From positions 204,034-268,033 of the forward strand of contig NZ_RXOF01000009.1 of NCBI RefSeq assembly GCF_003970915.1: 64,000 nt of DNA, written 5' to 3'. Below are positions 24,756 through 34,100 of this stretch, piece after piece. The notes beneath the pieces were generated by a model that was not told where the DNA came from, did no database searches, and saw nothing but the letters and a program-made list of their open reading frames with translations. A program made the position numbers and the translations under genes. Origin of the DNA: Hymenobacter gummosus (GTDB lineage: Bacteria; Bacteroidota; Bacteroidia; Cytophagales; Hymenobacteraceae). Each line of letters starts with the position of its first letter. Positions within the stretch are counted from its first letter, which is position 1.

Positions 24756-25850
24756 ATGAACCCCTCAACCCTGCTTTCGACTCAGCCAACTTCCGCCAAC
24801 CCGCTCGTTGCCGAGAAACCCCTCATCATTTCCGGTCCCTGCTCGGCCGAAACCGAGCAGCAGGTACTCGACACCTGCCAGCGCCTGGCCGCCACCGGGC
24901 GGGTAAACATGCTGCGCGCCGGCATCTGGAAGCCGCGCACCAAGCCGGGCCTGTTCGAGGGCATCGGTACGCGGGGGCTGCCCTGGCTGATCAAGGCCCG
25001 GGAACTGACCGGGCTGCCGGTGGCGGTGGAAGTGGCCACGGCCAAGCACGTGGAAGACTGCCTGGCCTTCGGGGTGGACGTGCTCTGGCTCGGGGCGCGC
25101 ACCACCGTCAACCCCTTCTCGGTGCAGGAAGTGGCCGATGCCCTGCGCGGCGTAGCGGTGCCGGTGCTCATCAAGAACCCGCTGAACCCCGACGTGGAGC
25201 TGTGGACCGGGGCCGTGGAGCGCCTGCACAAAGTAGGCGTGGCGCACCTGGGTCTGATTCACCGCGGCTTCAGCAGCTACGGCAACACGGAACTGCGCAA
25301 CGCGCCCATGTGGCACCTGCCCATCGAGATGAAGCGCCGCTTCCCCCAGCTGCCCATCCTCTGCGACCCCAGCCACATTGCGGGCCGGCGCGAGCTGCTG
25401 GCCGGCCTGGCCCAGCAGGCCGCCGACCTCGACTTCGACGGCCTGATGATTGAAGCCCACCAGGACCCTGACCAGGCATGGAGCGACGCCGCCCAGCAGG
25501 TGACGCCCGAGCGCTTGGCCGAGCTGCTGGCCGGCCTGACGTGGCGCCGCGAAACCACCGACCAGCAGGAATTCCTCACCGCCCTGGCCCAGCTGCGGGA
25601 GCGAATCAACCAGCTCGATGACGAAATTCTGCAGCTCATCGGCAAGCGCATGACGGTGGCCGAGCAGATCGGCCGCTACAAGAAGGACAACAGCATCACC
25701 ATCCTGCAGCCCGGCCGCTGGCAGCAAATCGTGGACCGCGGCGTGCAGAAGGGCGCCCGCCTGGGCCTCAGCGAGGCCTTCATCCACCGCTTCCTCGACG
25801 CCGTGCACCTGGAATCCATCCAGCACCAGGACCGGGTGATGAATGAGTAG
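24756..25850 (+). CDS. aroF: bifunctional DAHP synthase / chorismate mutase
   Basis: 364 residues with two domains. Residues 1-265 are a type I-beta DAHP synthase (ISGPCSAETEQQVLDTCQ, MLRAGIWKPRTKPGLFEGIG, GARTTVNPFSVQEVADAL, IKNPLNPDVELWTGAVERL, CDPSHIAGRREL). Residues 270-364 are an AroQ-type chorismate mutase (LRERINQLDDEILQLIGKRM, VAEQIGRYKKDNSITI, FIHRFLDAVHLESIQHQ). It catalyses the first step of the shikimate pathway and the chorismate-to-prephenate step, the two reactions that feed pheA and tyrA. The fusion is common in Bacteroidota. Confidence 0.93.
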   Translation: MNPSTLLSTQPTSANPLVAEKPLIISGPCSAETEQQVLDTCQRLAATGRVNMLRAGIWKPRTKPGLFEGIGTRGLPWLIKARELTGLPVAVEVATAKHVEDCLAFGVDVLWLGARTTVNPFSVQEVADALRGVAVPVLIKNPLNPDVELWTGAVERLHKVGVAHLGLIHRGFSSYGNTELRNAPMWHLPIEMKRRFPQLPILCDPSHIAGRRELLAGLAQQAADLDFDGLMIEAHQDPDQAWSDAAQQVTPERLAELLAGLTWRRETTDQQEFLTALAQLRERINQLDDEILQLIGKRMTVAEQIGRYKKDNSITILQPGRWQQIVDRGVQKGARLGLSEAFIHRFLDAVHLESIQHQDRVMNE

Positions 25851-25861
25851 GGGAAAATCAG

Positions 25862-26090
25862 CACGTCATCCTGAGGCGCAGCCGAAGGACCTTCCTCTCG
25901 CCCCGCACTGCTGCTACCTACGGAGTGCAACGCTTTTTCGGTAGGAGTAGGAATAGAAGCGCCGAAGCGCAGCCACCAACCAAAATCGGTGGTAGCTGCG
26001 CTTCTGAGGTTCTGGCTAATCAGCGTCTGAGCGTTGGTGTCAGCGGCGGTGCGGGGTGGGAGGAAGGTCTTTCACGTTGCTCAGGATGAC
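25862..26090. repeat. GAACGTCAT element downstream of the aromatic operon
   Basis: Outer arms CGTCATCCTGAGGCGCAGC and its mirror at 26070-26090. Inner hairpin: GAAGCGCAGCCACCAACC with TGGTAGCTGCGCTTC around 25965-26006. It lies in the convergent spacer between the aromatic operon and the TPR gene, 12 bases after the stop codon. Confidence 0.75.
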
Positions 26091-26127
26091 GGTTAACAAT
26101 CAGCGGGTAAAACGACGTCAGCAACGA

Positions 26128-26151
26128 TGCGCGAAGCAAAGCTTCGCGCTA
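26128..26151. repeat. GCGCGAAG palindrome
   Basis: GCGCGAAGC-AAA-GCTTCGCGC, a perfect 9-bp stem that overlaps the stop codon of the TPR gene by two bases. Same family as the pair at 49413-49511. Confidence 0.55.
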
Positions 26152-27366
26152 CTTCTTCGGGCGGCTGGCGGCCAGGCCGCGCTTGATGATGTCGAAGGCG
26201 GGGTTGGTGGCGGGGGTGACTTTGCGCAGCAGCACGTCGGCCTGGCGGAAGTGGGGGTAGGCGGCGGCGGGGCGCTGCAGCTCCATATTGAGGCAGGCCA
26301 GGTAGAAGTGCAGCTGACCCTGCACGGCGGGCGTGGGCGGGGCGGTGGGCAGCTGGGCTTCGAAGAACGTGACCAGAGCAGCGGCCTGGCCGTGCTGCTG
26401 GTAGAGGTCCATCAGGTCGCCGTACATCGTGTCACTGGCTGGGTCGAGCCCGAACAGCTGCTTGGTGAGGGCGGGGGCGTCGGCGGCTTTGGCCTGCACG
26501 GCAGCGGCCACTTGCGCGCGTAGGGTTTGGTAGTCGGCCTGGGCTTGCTCCTTGGTGGCGGCTTCCTGGCTGCGGGTGCCGAGCAGGCCGGGGGCGGCTC
26601 CGCCCTTGAGCTGCTTTTCCAGTGAGGCCACCATGCCCACAGCGTCGGCTCGGTAGTCGGGCTCCTGGTAAAGGGCGGCGGCGCGGCGGGCGTGGGGCAG
26701 CGCGTCGGCGGGGCGGCCCAGGGCGGTGTAGGCGTAGGCTAGGTTGTAGTGGGCGTTGGGGTAGTTGGGGTTGAGCTGCAGGGAGCGTTCCAGCGCCTCC
26801 ACGGCCAAGGCCATTTCCTTGCGGTACAGTCGGATGAAGCCCAAGGCGAAGTGCGACTCGTAATCCTCGCGCTGGTGGGCGTGGGCGGCGGTGAAGTACT
26901 GCTCGGCGCGGCGTAGCAGCTCCTCCTCACCCAGCTCCTGGCCGCCGCAGCCGCACTGCTGCAGGGCGTAGTAATAGTGGCCCAGGCCCAGGTCGAGGCC
27001 GTAGTCGGTGGGGCGCAGTCGCTTGAGCGAGTCCAGCAGCTCCTGCAGGGGCAGCTGCACCATGCCGTAGGTGCCGGGCCGGCCGCGCAGCTGCTTTACG
27101 TCTTGATTGGGCTTGAGGTCCTGCAGGCCGAACAGCTGGTGGTTCACGCTCATCAGGTAGTAGTTCAGCACGATGTCCTCCTTCTTGAGCAGCACCGCCG
27201 TGCGCCCGTTCCTGGGGTCGAACTTGTCCAGCGCCCGGTAAGCCGACTCGTACTTTTTCTGCTTGATAAGCTGCTCGGCCTGCTGCAGCACGGCGGCTTC
27301 GGTCTGGGCCCGGGCGGCGGGAGCCGCCAGCAGCGCCGCGGCAAGGAGGGAAAGAATAAGGCGCAT
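26149..27366 (-). CDS. exported tetratricopeptide repeat protein, 405 aa
   Basis: Start chosen at the ATG at 27366, which gives a Sec signal (MRLILSLLAAALLAAPAARA). TPR-like helix pairs occur through the protein: AEQLIKQKKYESAYRALDKF, EALERSLQLNPNYPNAHYNL with AYAYTALGRPADALPHARRA, and others near the C-terminus (YFEAQ... YLACLNMELQRPAAAYPHFR). This suggests a periplasmic scaffold for protein-protein contacts; no partner is apparent. A CGCGG-type Cys cluster (QQCGCGGQEL) lies near residue 145. Confidence 0.75.
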   Translation of the reverse strand: MRLILSLLAAALLAAPAARAQTEAAVLQQAEQLIKQKKYESAYRALDKFDPRNGRTAVLLKKEDIVLNYYLMSVNHQLFGLQDLKPNQDVKQLRGRPGTYGMVQLPLQELLDSLKRLRPTDYGLDLGLGHYYYALQQCGCGGQELGEEELLRRAEQYFTAAHAHQREDYESHFALGFIRLYRKEMALAVEALERSLQLNPNYPNAHYNLAYAYTALGRPADALPHARRAAALYQEPDYRADAVGMVASLEKQLKGGAAPGLLGTRSQEAATKEQAQADYQTLRAQVAAAVQAKAADAPALTKQLFGLDPASDTMYGDLMDLYQQHGQAAALVTFFEAQLPTAPPTPAVQGQLHFYLACLNMELQRPAAAYPHFRQADVLLRKVTPATNPAFDIIKRGLAASRPKK

Positions 27367-27502
27367 AAGGAGCAGTAAAGCGGGAGCTACTAGCGGCCAG
27401 TAAGGTAGCAAAGCCGGTGCGGACTGCCCATCCGTCTCGCCACTTCGCCGAAAATCCCGTAATCTGCGCAGCCGCATTCCCCTGAGCCCGTAGCGTGAGC
27501 GT

Positions 27503-28915
27503 ATGGCCCTGTTTTACTCCCTGATGAAGCCCCCCGTGCAGCTGGCGCTGCGCGTGTTTTTCCGCCGCCTGCAGATTCGCCGGCCCGAGCGCCTGCAGCA
27601 GCCCGGCCCGCTGCTGGTGGCCGCCAACCACCCCAACACCCTCATGGACCCGCTGCTGGTGGCCGCCAACCGCCACCGCGGGCAGCTGTTCTTCCTGGCC
27701 AAGAGCACTTTCTTCCAGAACCCGGTGCTGGGCTGGTTTCTCACCAAGTCCAACTGCATACCCGTCTACCGCCGGCAGGACGTGGAAACCGGCGCGGCCA
27801 ACATCACCCCCGAGGAGCTGCAGGCGCTCAACGAAAAAGCCTTCGGCCGCAGCTACGACCACCTCGGCCGCGGCGGCACGCTGATGATATTTCCGGAGGG
27901 CACCAGCGTGTCGGAGCGCCGCCTGCGGCCCCTCAAGACCGGCGCCGCCCGCATTGCCCTGGGCGCCGAGGCCCGCCACGACTTCCAGCTGGGTTTGCGC
28001 ATCCTGCCCATCGGCCTGAACTACTCCGCCGCCCACCGCTTCCGCTCCGACGTGCTGGTGTACCCGGCCAAGCCCATCGTGGTGGCCGACTACGCGGATG
28101 AGTACCGCCAGGACCCCGACGCCGCCGCCGACGCCCTCACCGAGGAGCTGCGCCGCCGCCTGGAAAGCCACCTCGTCGTCACCCGCGACGACGCCGAGGA
28201 CGCGCTGGTACGCCAGGTGGAGGACACCTTTGGCCAGTACCTCGTGCCCGAGCACGACGAGGGCAGCCCCTACGAGGAATTCCGCCTGACCCGCACGCTG
28301 CTGCGGGCCGTGGCCTGGTTTGAGCGCCACCACCCCCAGCACCTCGACGAGCTGCGCCAGCACGTCACCGACTACGCCGCCAGCCTGCAGCGCCTCGGCC
28401 TCACCGACGAAGCCCTGCAGCGCAGCGGCGCAGGCCGCGGCCGCCTGGAGCGCGGCCTGCGCACCGCCCTCAAAGTCGGCCTGGGCTTTCCGGTCTACCT
28501 CTACGGCGCCGTCAACAACTACCTGCCCTACATCCTGCCCTCGATGGTAGCCAAACGCGCCACCAAGGAAATCGAGTTTGTAGCCCCGCTGATGATGGTG
28601 ACGGGCATGCTCACCTTCGGCCTGCTCTACCCCCTGCAAATCGGGCTAGTGCACCGCATGTTCGGCAACGGCTGGCTCACCGCCGCCTACGCCCTTAGCC
28701 TGCCCGTTACCGGCTTCTACGCCCTGCACTACTGGAACGAGCTGACCCTGCGCCTGCAGCGCCTGCGGCTGCTCCGCCTGTTTCGCCAGCAGCCCGCCGA
28801 AGTCGAAGCCGTGCTGCACCAGCGCCAGCGCATCCTGCAGCTGCTCGACGAAGCCCGCTCCGCTTACGCCGCCGCCCAAACCGGGCAGGGCGCCGCGAAC
28901 AGCCCGTCATCCTGA
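27503..28915 (+). CDS. 1-acylglycerol-phosphate acyltransferase-like (PlsC domain) membrane protein
   Basis: 470 residues. The acyltransferase domain covers about 30-240: ANHPNTLMDP with His43 and Asp49, TKSNCIPVYRR, and FPEGTSVSERR at 130-140, the Glu-Gly motif that binds glycerol phosphate. The His-Asp spacing is HX5D instead of the usual HX4D, as seen in some long Bacteroidota homologues. Two or more membrane helices lie at about 355-410. It is likely an inner-membrane enzyme for phospholipid synthesis. The last codons (NSPSS) come from a repeat element that also supplies the TGA stop. Confidence 0.8.
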   Translation: MALFYSLMKPPVQLALRVFFRRLQIRRPERLQQPGPLLVAANHPNTLMDPLLVAANRHRGQLFFLAKSTFFQNPVLGWFLTKSNCIPVYRRQDVETGAANITPEELQALNEKAFGRSYDHLGRGGTLMIFPEGTSVSERRLRPLKTGAARIALGAEARHDFQLGLRILPIGLNYSAAHRFRSDVLVYPAKPIVVADYADEYRQDPDAAADALTEELRRRLESHLVVTRDDAEDALVRQVEDTFGQYLVPEHDEGSPYEEFRLTRTLLRAVAWFERHHPQHLDELRQHVTDYAASLQRLGLTDEALQRSGAGRGRLERGLRTALKVGLGFPVYLYGAVNNYLPYILPSMVAKRATKEIEFVAPLMMVTGMLTFGLLYPLQIGLVHRMFGNGWLTAAYALSLPVTGFYALHYWNELTLRLQRLRLLRLFRQQPAEVEAVLHQRQRILQLLDEARSAYAAAQTGQGAANSPSS

Positions 28916-29146
28916 CGAAGGAACCGCAGGTCGACGTAGTCAAGGACCTTCCTCTAATCCTGCACCGCCGCTAGTACCAACGCTCTGGGGCAAACCCAGC
29001 AGAACGAAGAAAGCGTGGCCACTGACCGAAACGGCAGTGGCGACGCTTTTTATTGCCCGCAGTAGGGCGTCTGCACTTTGTAGGTAGCAGTGGTGCAAGG
29101 ACGGTACTTGGTACCGCCTTCCTCCGGTTCGCTGCGCTCAGGATAA
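28905..29146. repeat. GAACGTCAT element that supplies the acyltransferase stop codon
   Basis: Begins CGTCATCCTGACGAAGGAAC inside the acyltransferase frame and ends GGTTCGCTGCGCTCAGGATA. An internal hairpin AAAGCGTGGCCACTG / CAGTGGCGACGCTTTTTATT at 28995-29055 has a T-rich tail and could terminate transcription. Confidence 0.7.
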
Positions 29147-29197
29147 CGTTTTGGTTTGACCACGCTCTACCCCAGCAGCTTACCGCCGTCAGCAGCC

Positions 29198-29917
29198 TTA
29201 CAAATCCATCTTTACCCCCAGGCCCAGCGTCAGAATATCGTGCACGCCCAGGCCGCCGAGGTTGGTGAAGATGCTGGACAGGTATAGGTCGTTGGTGCCC
29301 AGCTCATAGTAGGCGCCCAGGGTGCGCGGGTGTCCGTAGCGGTTGGTGCCGATAACACGGCTGACCTTGCCCCCGACGAAGCCCCCGATGCGCGTGCGCG
29401 CCGACCACCAGTAGTAGCCCTGGTAGTACTTTTCGTCGCGGGTGTCGTTGATGCCCTGGCTGGCGGTGTAGCTGACCAGGGCGCCGGCCGTGAGGGGGCG
29501 CACCTGCCAGCGCCCCGCGGCGCCGACGGGCAGCGTCCAGGGGGCGTAGGTGAGCTTGCCGGTAAAGATGCCCATGGCCGTGATGCTGTACTTGCTGGGC
29601 ACGTAGCCGGCCAGCGCGTCCACATCTACGCGGCCGCGCAGGGTGGTGTAGCCCACGCCGGCCGTTACCATGCCCTGTCCGCCGGCCGTCTGCAGCACCA
29701 CGTGGTGGGGCCGGTACCAGGGCTGGGCCGTGAGGCCGCTGGGGGCCACCGGGGCAGGTTTGGCGGGTTCGGCCACCGCCGGCGTGACGGCCGGCTCGGC
29801 CGCCGACGCCACCAGGGCCAGGCTCAACGAATCAATAGTGCCCGGGGCGGAAAGCTGGGCGTGGGCGGGCAGCGCGGCGGCCAGGCCCAGGAGCGGAAGC
29901 AGGAGCAGGCGGCGCAT
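29198..29917 (-). CDS. hypothetical exported outer-membrane-like protein, 239 aa
   Basis: Start at the ATG at 29917, which overlaps the stop of the upstream phosphoesterase gene as TAATG. Sec signal MRRLLLLPLLGLAAALPAHA. After a Pro/Ala-rich linker to about residue 65, the rest is made of amphipathic beta strands with many Gly and aromatic residues (VTAGVGYTTLRGRVDVDALA, TLGAYYELGTNDLYLSSIFT, GLGVKMDL at the end). This pattern fits a small beta-barrel of 8-10 strands. No family recognised. Confidence 0.65.
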   Translation of the reverse strand: MRRLLLLPLLGLAAALPAHAQLSAPGTIDSLSLALVASAAEPAVTPAVAEPAKPAPVAPSGLTAQPWYRPHHVVLQTAGGQGMVTAGVGYTTLRGRVDVDALAGYVPSKYSITAMGIFTGKLTYAPWTLPVGAAGRWQVRPLTAGALVSYTASQGINDTRDEKYYQGYYWWSARTRIGGFVGGKVSRVIGTNRYGHPRTLGAYYELGTNDLYLSSIFTNLGGLGVHDILTLGLGVKMDL

Positions 29918-30783
29918 TAGTACTGCACGGTATCGAGTTTGAACTCCTTCTCGCCCCACACCGTCAGCACCACGTACTGGCGCTTCTCGAAGCTGTACGA
30001 GTTGATGAACGTCAGCCCGTTCTCGTAAGGCTGCCCGATACCGAAGTCGTGCTTGTGGCCGTTCAGCTCGAAGGCTACGGGCGGCGTGTTGGGGCCGCTC
30101 AGGGTCTGCACGTAAGAGGTTTCCAGCTGTTTGTCGAAGTCCTCGTCGTGGGGCGGCACGTGGCTCATCACCACCTGCCGGCGGATACCCGGGGCCGGGG
30201 CGGCCAGCGTCTGTTGCAGCCAGGGCACGTCGGGCACGCGGCCGTTGAAGCCGTACTCGCGCCCGTTGGTATCCACGAACACGAAGCGGGTGCTGCCATA
30301 CTCGAAGCTGTAGTTGAGCGGGCCGTACACCCGCTGGTACGCCTCGCGCCCGTTGGCTACCAGGTCGTGGTTGCCCACCACGGTGAGGTAGGGCACGTCG
30401 AGGTGCTTGAGCCGGTCGTGCACCCAGCGCAGCTCCCGGATCAGGCCGAAGTCGGAAATGTCGCCGGAAATGGCCACGAAGGCAATGTTGCGCTGCCGGT
30501 TCACGCTTTGCACGAAGGCCTCGGCCTCCTCGTAGAAGCGCTGCGAGTCGCCGATGAACACGAAGCGCACGGTGTCGCCGCCGGTGGGGTTGGGGCGGGC
30601 CTGCAGGGCTTCCAGGTTTTTGCGCGTCAGGTCGCGGTACTCCTTCGGTGCGCGGGTTTCGTTAGGGCTGAATTCCAGCAGGTCGCAGCCGGCTATCAGG
30701 CCGCTAAAGAGCAGCATGACGCCGGCCAGCAGGGCCCGGCGCAGGGAAAGCAGAATATTGGCGGGTGTGGAGAGTTGCGGCAT
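29917..30783 (-). CDS. calcineurin-like metallophosphoesterase lipoprotein
   Basis: 288 residues from the ATG at 30783. Lipoprotein signal with LIAGC. Metallophosphatase motifs are visible: FVFIGDSQ (D-x-Q in place of D-x-H), SGDISDFG, VVGNHDLVANG and VMSHVPPHDED, with LNGHKHDFG near the end. The ligands for a two-metal centre are therefore present, with one His replaced by Gln. It is likely anchored in the envelope. Overlap by one base with the next gene indicates translational coupling. Confidence 0.82.
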   Translation of the reverse strand: MPQLSTPANILLSLRRALLAGVMLLFSGLIAGCDLLEFSPNETRAPKEYRDLTRKNLEALQARPNPTGGDTVRFVFIGDSQRFYEEAEAFVQSVNRQRNIAFVAISGDISDFGLIRELRWVHDRLKHLDVPYLTVVGNHDLVANGREAYQRVYGPLNYSFEYGSTRFVFVDTNGREYGFNGRVPDVPWLQQTLAAPAPGIRRQVVMSHVPPHDEDFDKQLETSYVQTLSGPNTPPVAFELNGHKHDFGIGQPYENGLTFINSYSFEKRQYVVLTVWGEKEFKLDTVQY

Positions 30784-31135
30784 ATGCAAAGTCGCCGGGC
30801 CGGGTAGTTGGATAGGTTCGGCCGCTGCGCGTCAGCAGCATATACAGGCTAAGAAAAAAAATGTTGGTCAGTAAGCTGGTTTATGTTGGTAATGATTCGA
30901 AATATTCACTTATTGCCAGGTTTTCGGCTTTCGTGCAGGAAAGCGACATAGCCGAACAATAATGCCACGGCCCGCTGCTTCAGCTGAAGCAGCGGGCCGC
31001 GGCGTTGGGATAGATGCCAAGGTGCAGAGGCAACCGCCGGGGCAGCAGCACGCTATCCAATGGGGTTGCGCCTTAGCAAATCAGCGCTGGTAGCCCCGCG
31101 GAAGTTGCGCTTCCGCGGGGCCGTTCAGGCGGGGC
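30784..31135. other. intergenic region with two strong hairpins
   Basis: 352 bases without a gene. At 30961-31006 a stem of more than 20 bp is centred on GGCCCGCTGCTTCAG and its perfect complement. At 31093-31121 GCCCCGCGGAAG pairs with CTTCCGCGGGGC around TTGCG, 15 bases after the stop of the secreted protease gene. The second is a plausible terminator but has no T-run. No promoter box for the phosphoesterase gene was convincing. Confidence 0.55.
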
Positions 31136-34100
31136 TTACTTGACCACCTGCAAGCTCTGGCTGCGGCCGTTGGGCAGCAGCAGGCGCAGGGTATACACGC
31201 CGGCCGCAATAGCGTCGGTGGGCATGTTTACCTGCTGGGCCGCGCCGCTGAGCTGCACCGGCTGGCGGCGCAGCTCCCGGCCCAGGGCGTCGGTGAGCAG
31301 CAGGGTGGCGGGACCGGCCTTGGCTGCCTGCAGGGCCACCGTCAGCTGCTGGCCGAAAGGCACGGGGTAGGCCGAAAACTGCATCAGCCCGGCCGAGGCG
31401 CGCTTGCTGGTGATGATGAAGCCCACGTTCACGTCGGTCAGGTACAAGTTGTTGCCGTTGTCGTTCAGGTTGGTGAAGCGTACCACCACGTTGCCGCGGA
31501 AACCGGCCGGAATGTAGGGGCGCAGGTCCACCGTTTCGCGGCGCCAGTGCGTCGGTAGCGTGGGCGACCAGGCGGTGGTGACGTAGCCCGTAACGGTGGC
31601 CAGCGAAGTGCCGCGCTTCAGGTAGGAAGTCGGCTGGAAGGTCTGGCCGCAGTCGAGGCTGAGGTCCACGCGCAGCCCGTCGCGGTACGAGGCGCTGTAG
31701 GCCGCGTGGGCCACCGAAAACTCCACGGCGGTCGGGTTGGTATCGTCGGCGGCCACGGGCGGGGCGAGCAGGTATTCTTCGGCGCCGCGGTCTTCGTAGG
31801 CGTAGTCGTTCACGTAGGGTACGCGGCGGCGCAGGTTATCCGGCGCTACCACCGTGCTCGGGCTCAGCTGCCAAGTAAAACCCCCGTTGGCATTGTCGAC
31901 CTGCCACCCCGCGGGCGGGAAGGTGCTGCTGCGGAATTCTTCCACGAACGGGCCCGTGAGCGGTGCTACCACCGTCAGCAGGTTGTTTTCGGTGCGCAGG
32001 TCGGAGCCGTAGGTATTGGAGGCGCGCAGCGTCACGGAGTAGGTGCCGGGCTGGCTGAACTGCAGCTGCGGGTGCTGCGAAGTGGCCGAGGTGCCGCCCA
32101 CAAAGGTCACGCCGGTGCTCGGCGTCACCGTCCACTGCCAGGCGTTGGGCTGCAGCTGGGAGTTGTCGCGCAGCTGCACCGGGGTGTTGACGCAGGCCTG
32201 GCGGCTCAGTACGCCTATCAGGGCCAGCGGCCCTTCGGCGCAGTTGGTCAGCACGGTGGGGCGGAGCAAGGCGGTGGTGCGGCGGCCGGCCATGCCATTG
32301 GCGCCGCGGGCGCGCACGGCAAACCACTGGTCACCCGTCACCATGGGCAGGGTGGCGCTGACGCCGGTAACGGTCGTCACCGAGTCCATGTACATGGTGC
32401 CGAGGCGGAACACGTCGTAGGCGGTGGCGCCGGGCACGGCATCCCAAAGCAAGGTGGTGCCGGTGCGGCACACGGCCGAGGCGCGCAGGTTAGCCGGCAC
32501 GCCCACGATGCTGAAGTTGGCGTCGGACTCATCCTGCTGGGTGCCGCGGCGCACGCGCAGACGGGCCTGGCCGCTGGGCGTTATGCTGGTCGGAATGGCC
32601 CAGTTGTAGTAGCGCTGGGTGGCGCTGATGCCCGAGGCAATGCTCGTCCAGGTGGCGCCGTTGTCGAAGGTGTATTCGAGGGTGAATGGGTCGGTGCCGG
32701 GGGCCGCGTTCCAGCGCACGGCTTCCGTCTCGCCGGGCACGAAACCCTCCCCGCCCAGCGGGTAAATCATTTCCACCTGGTCGTCGAGCAGGGTGTGAAG
32801 CAGGAAATACTGCTGCATGCCCTGGGGCACGGCGGCCCCGCGCACGGTGAGGGTGTAGGTGCCGGCGGCGGGCACGTCCAGCGTTACCTGCTCGGCGTTG
32901 TTGAGCGTGTCGCGGCCGCGCACGGCCACGGCGTTCAGCTGGGCCGCGGTGGGGCGCGAATCAAGCACCCAAGGCTGGTAAGTGGTGCCGTCGGGGGCGG
33001 TCAGCGTCAGATCCAGGTTGTTCACCAGGTTCACGCTGGAGTTGGCGGCCGCTTCGTAGTCGGGCCAGTACAGCATCACGCGCAGCTGGCGCTGACCGGC
33101 GGGCACCGTCAGGGTGTGGGTGCGCGTCTGGCCCTGCGAGAGGCTGTCGTGGCGGTAGGTGCGCTGCTCCAGCACCCGCACGGCCCGCAGCGCGTCGATG
33201 CGGCCGTAGCCGAAGCGGAAGTCGGGGCCGGCGTTGCCCAGGTCTTCGGCCGTGTTCATTAGCGCGGCCTTGATGAGGGCGCCGGGCGCCTCGGCGCCGT
33301 TGTTCAGGGCCTTGTGGGCGTGCATCAGCTGGGCCACCACCCCGCTCACGGCCGGGCACGACATGGAGGTACCCGTCTGGGCCGCGTAGGTGTTGTTGGG
33401 CATGGTCGACATCACGCTGCTGCCCACGGCGCACACCTCGGGCTTGATGCGGCCGTCGGTGGCCGGGCCACGCGAGGAGGAGCTGGCCAGCGCGTCCTGG
33501 TAGGTCAGGTTGCCCACCGTAATGACGTTCTTGGCCACCTTGTGCCCGCCGGTGATGTTGCCCCAGGTGGCGCCGGCGCCGTAGTTGCAGTTGCCCGCGC
33601 CCTCGTTGCCGGAGGAGAAGACGTGCAGCATCAGCGGCATCTGCCGGCTCATCTGGTCCATCTGCCGGGCAAAGGCGGTGTAGCCCGCGTTGCAGCCGTT
33701 GCTGTACGAGTTGCTGGTGATGCGGATGCGCCGCGTGGTGTAGTGCGTCGGCGCGTTGTTGATGTTGTTGGGGTAAGTGTAGTAGTAGTTGAAGGCCCCA
33801 ACGGCCTGCCCGCGGTAGCGCGGGTCCATGTTGCCGGCGCCCATGATGATGCCGGCCACGTGGTCCCCGTGGGTACCGCCGTCGGGGCCGGCGCTGCTCT
33901 GGTCGAGGCGGCCCTGGAAGTCGATGTGCGGGCCGATGAGGCCGTCGTCGCCGTGGGCCACGTTGATGCCGCGGCCGTCGTAGTGGCGGCCGGCGCCGTA
34001 GTCGGCGGCCAGCACGTTGGCGCGGTGGTCGGTGCGGCCGCGGTTGTTGTCGTGCACCGGGTCGGGGGCCACGTACTCCACGCTGGCCACCCAGGCGCGG

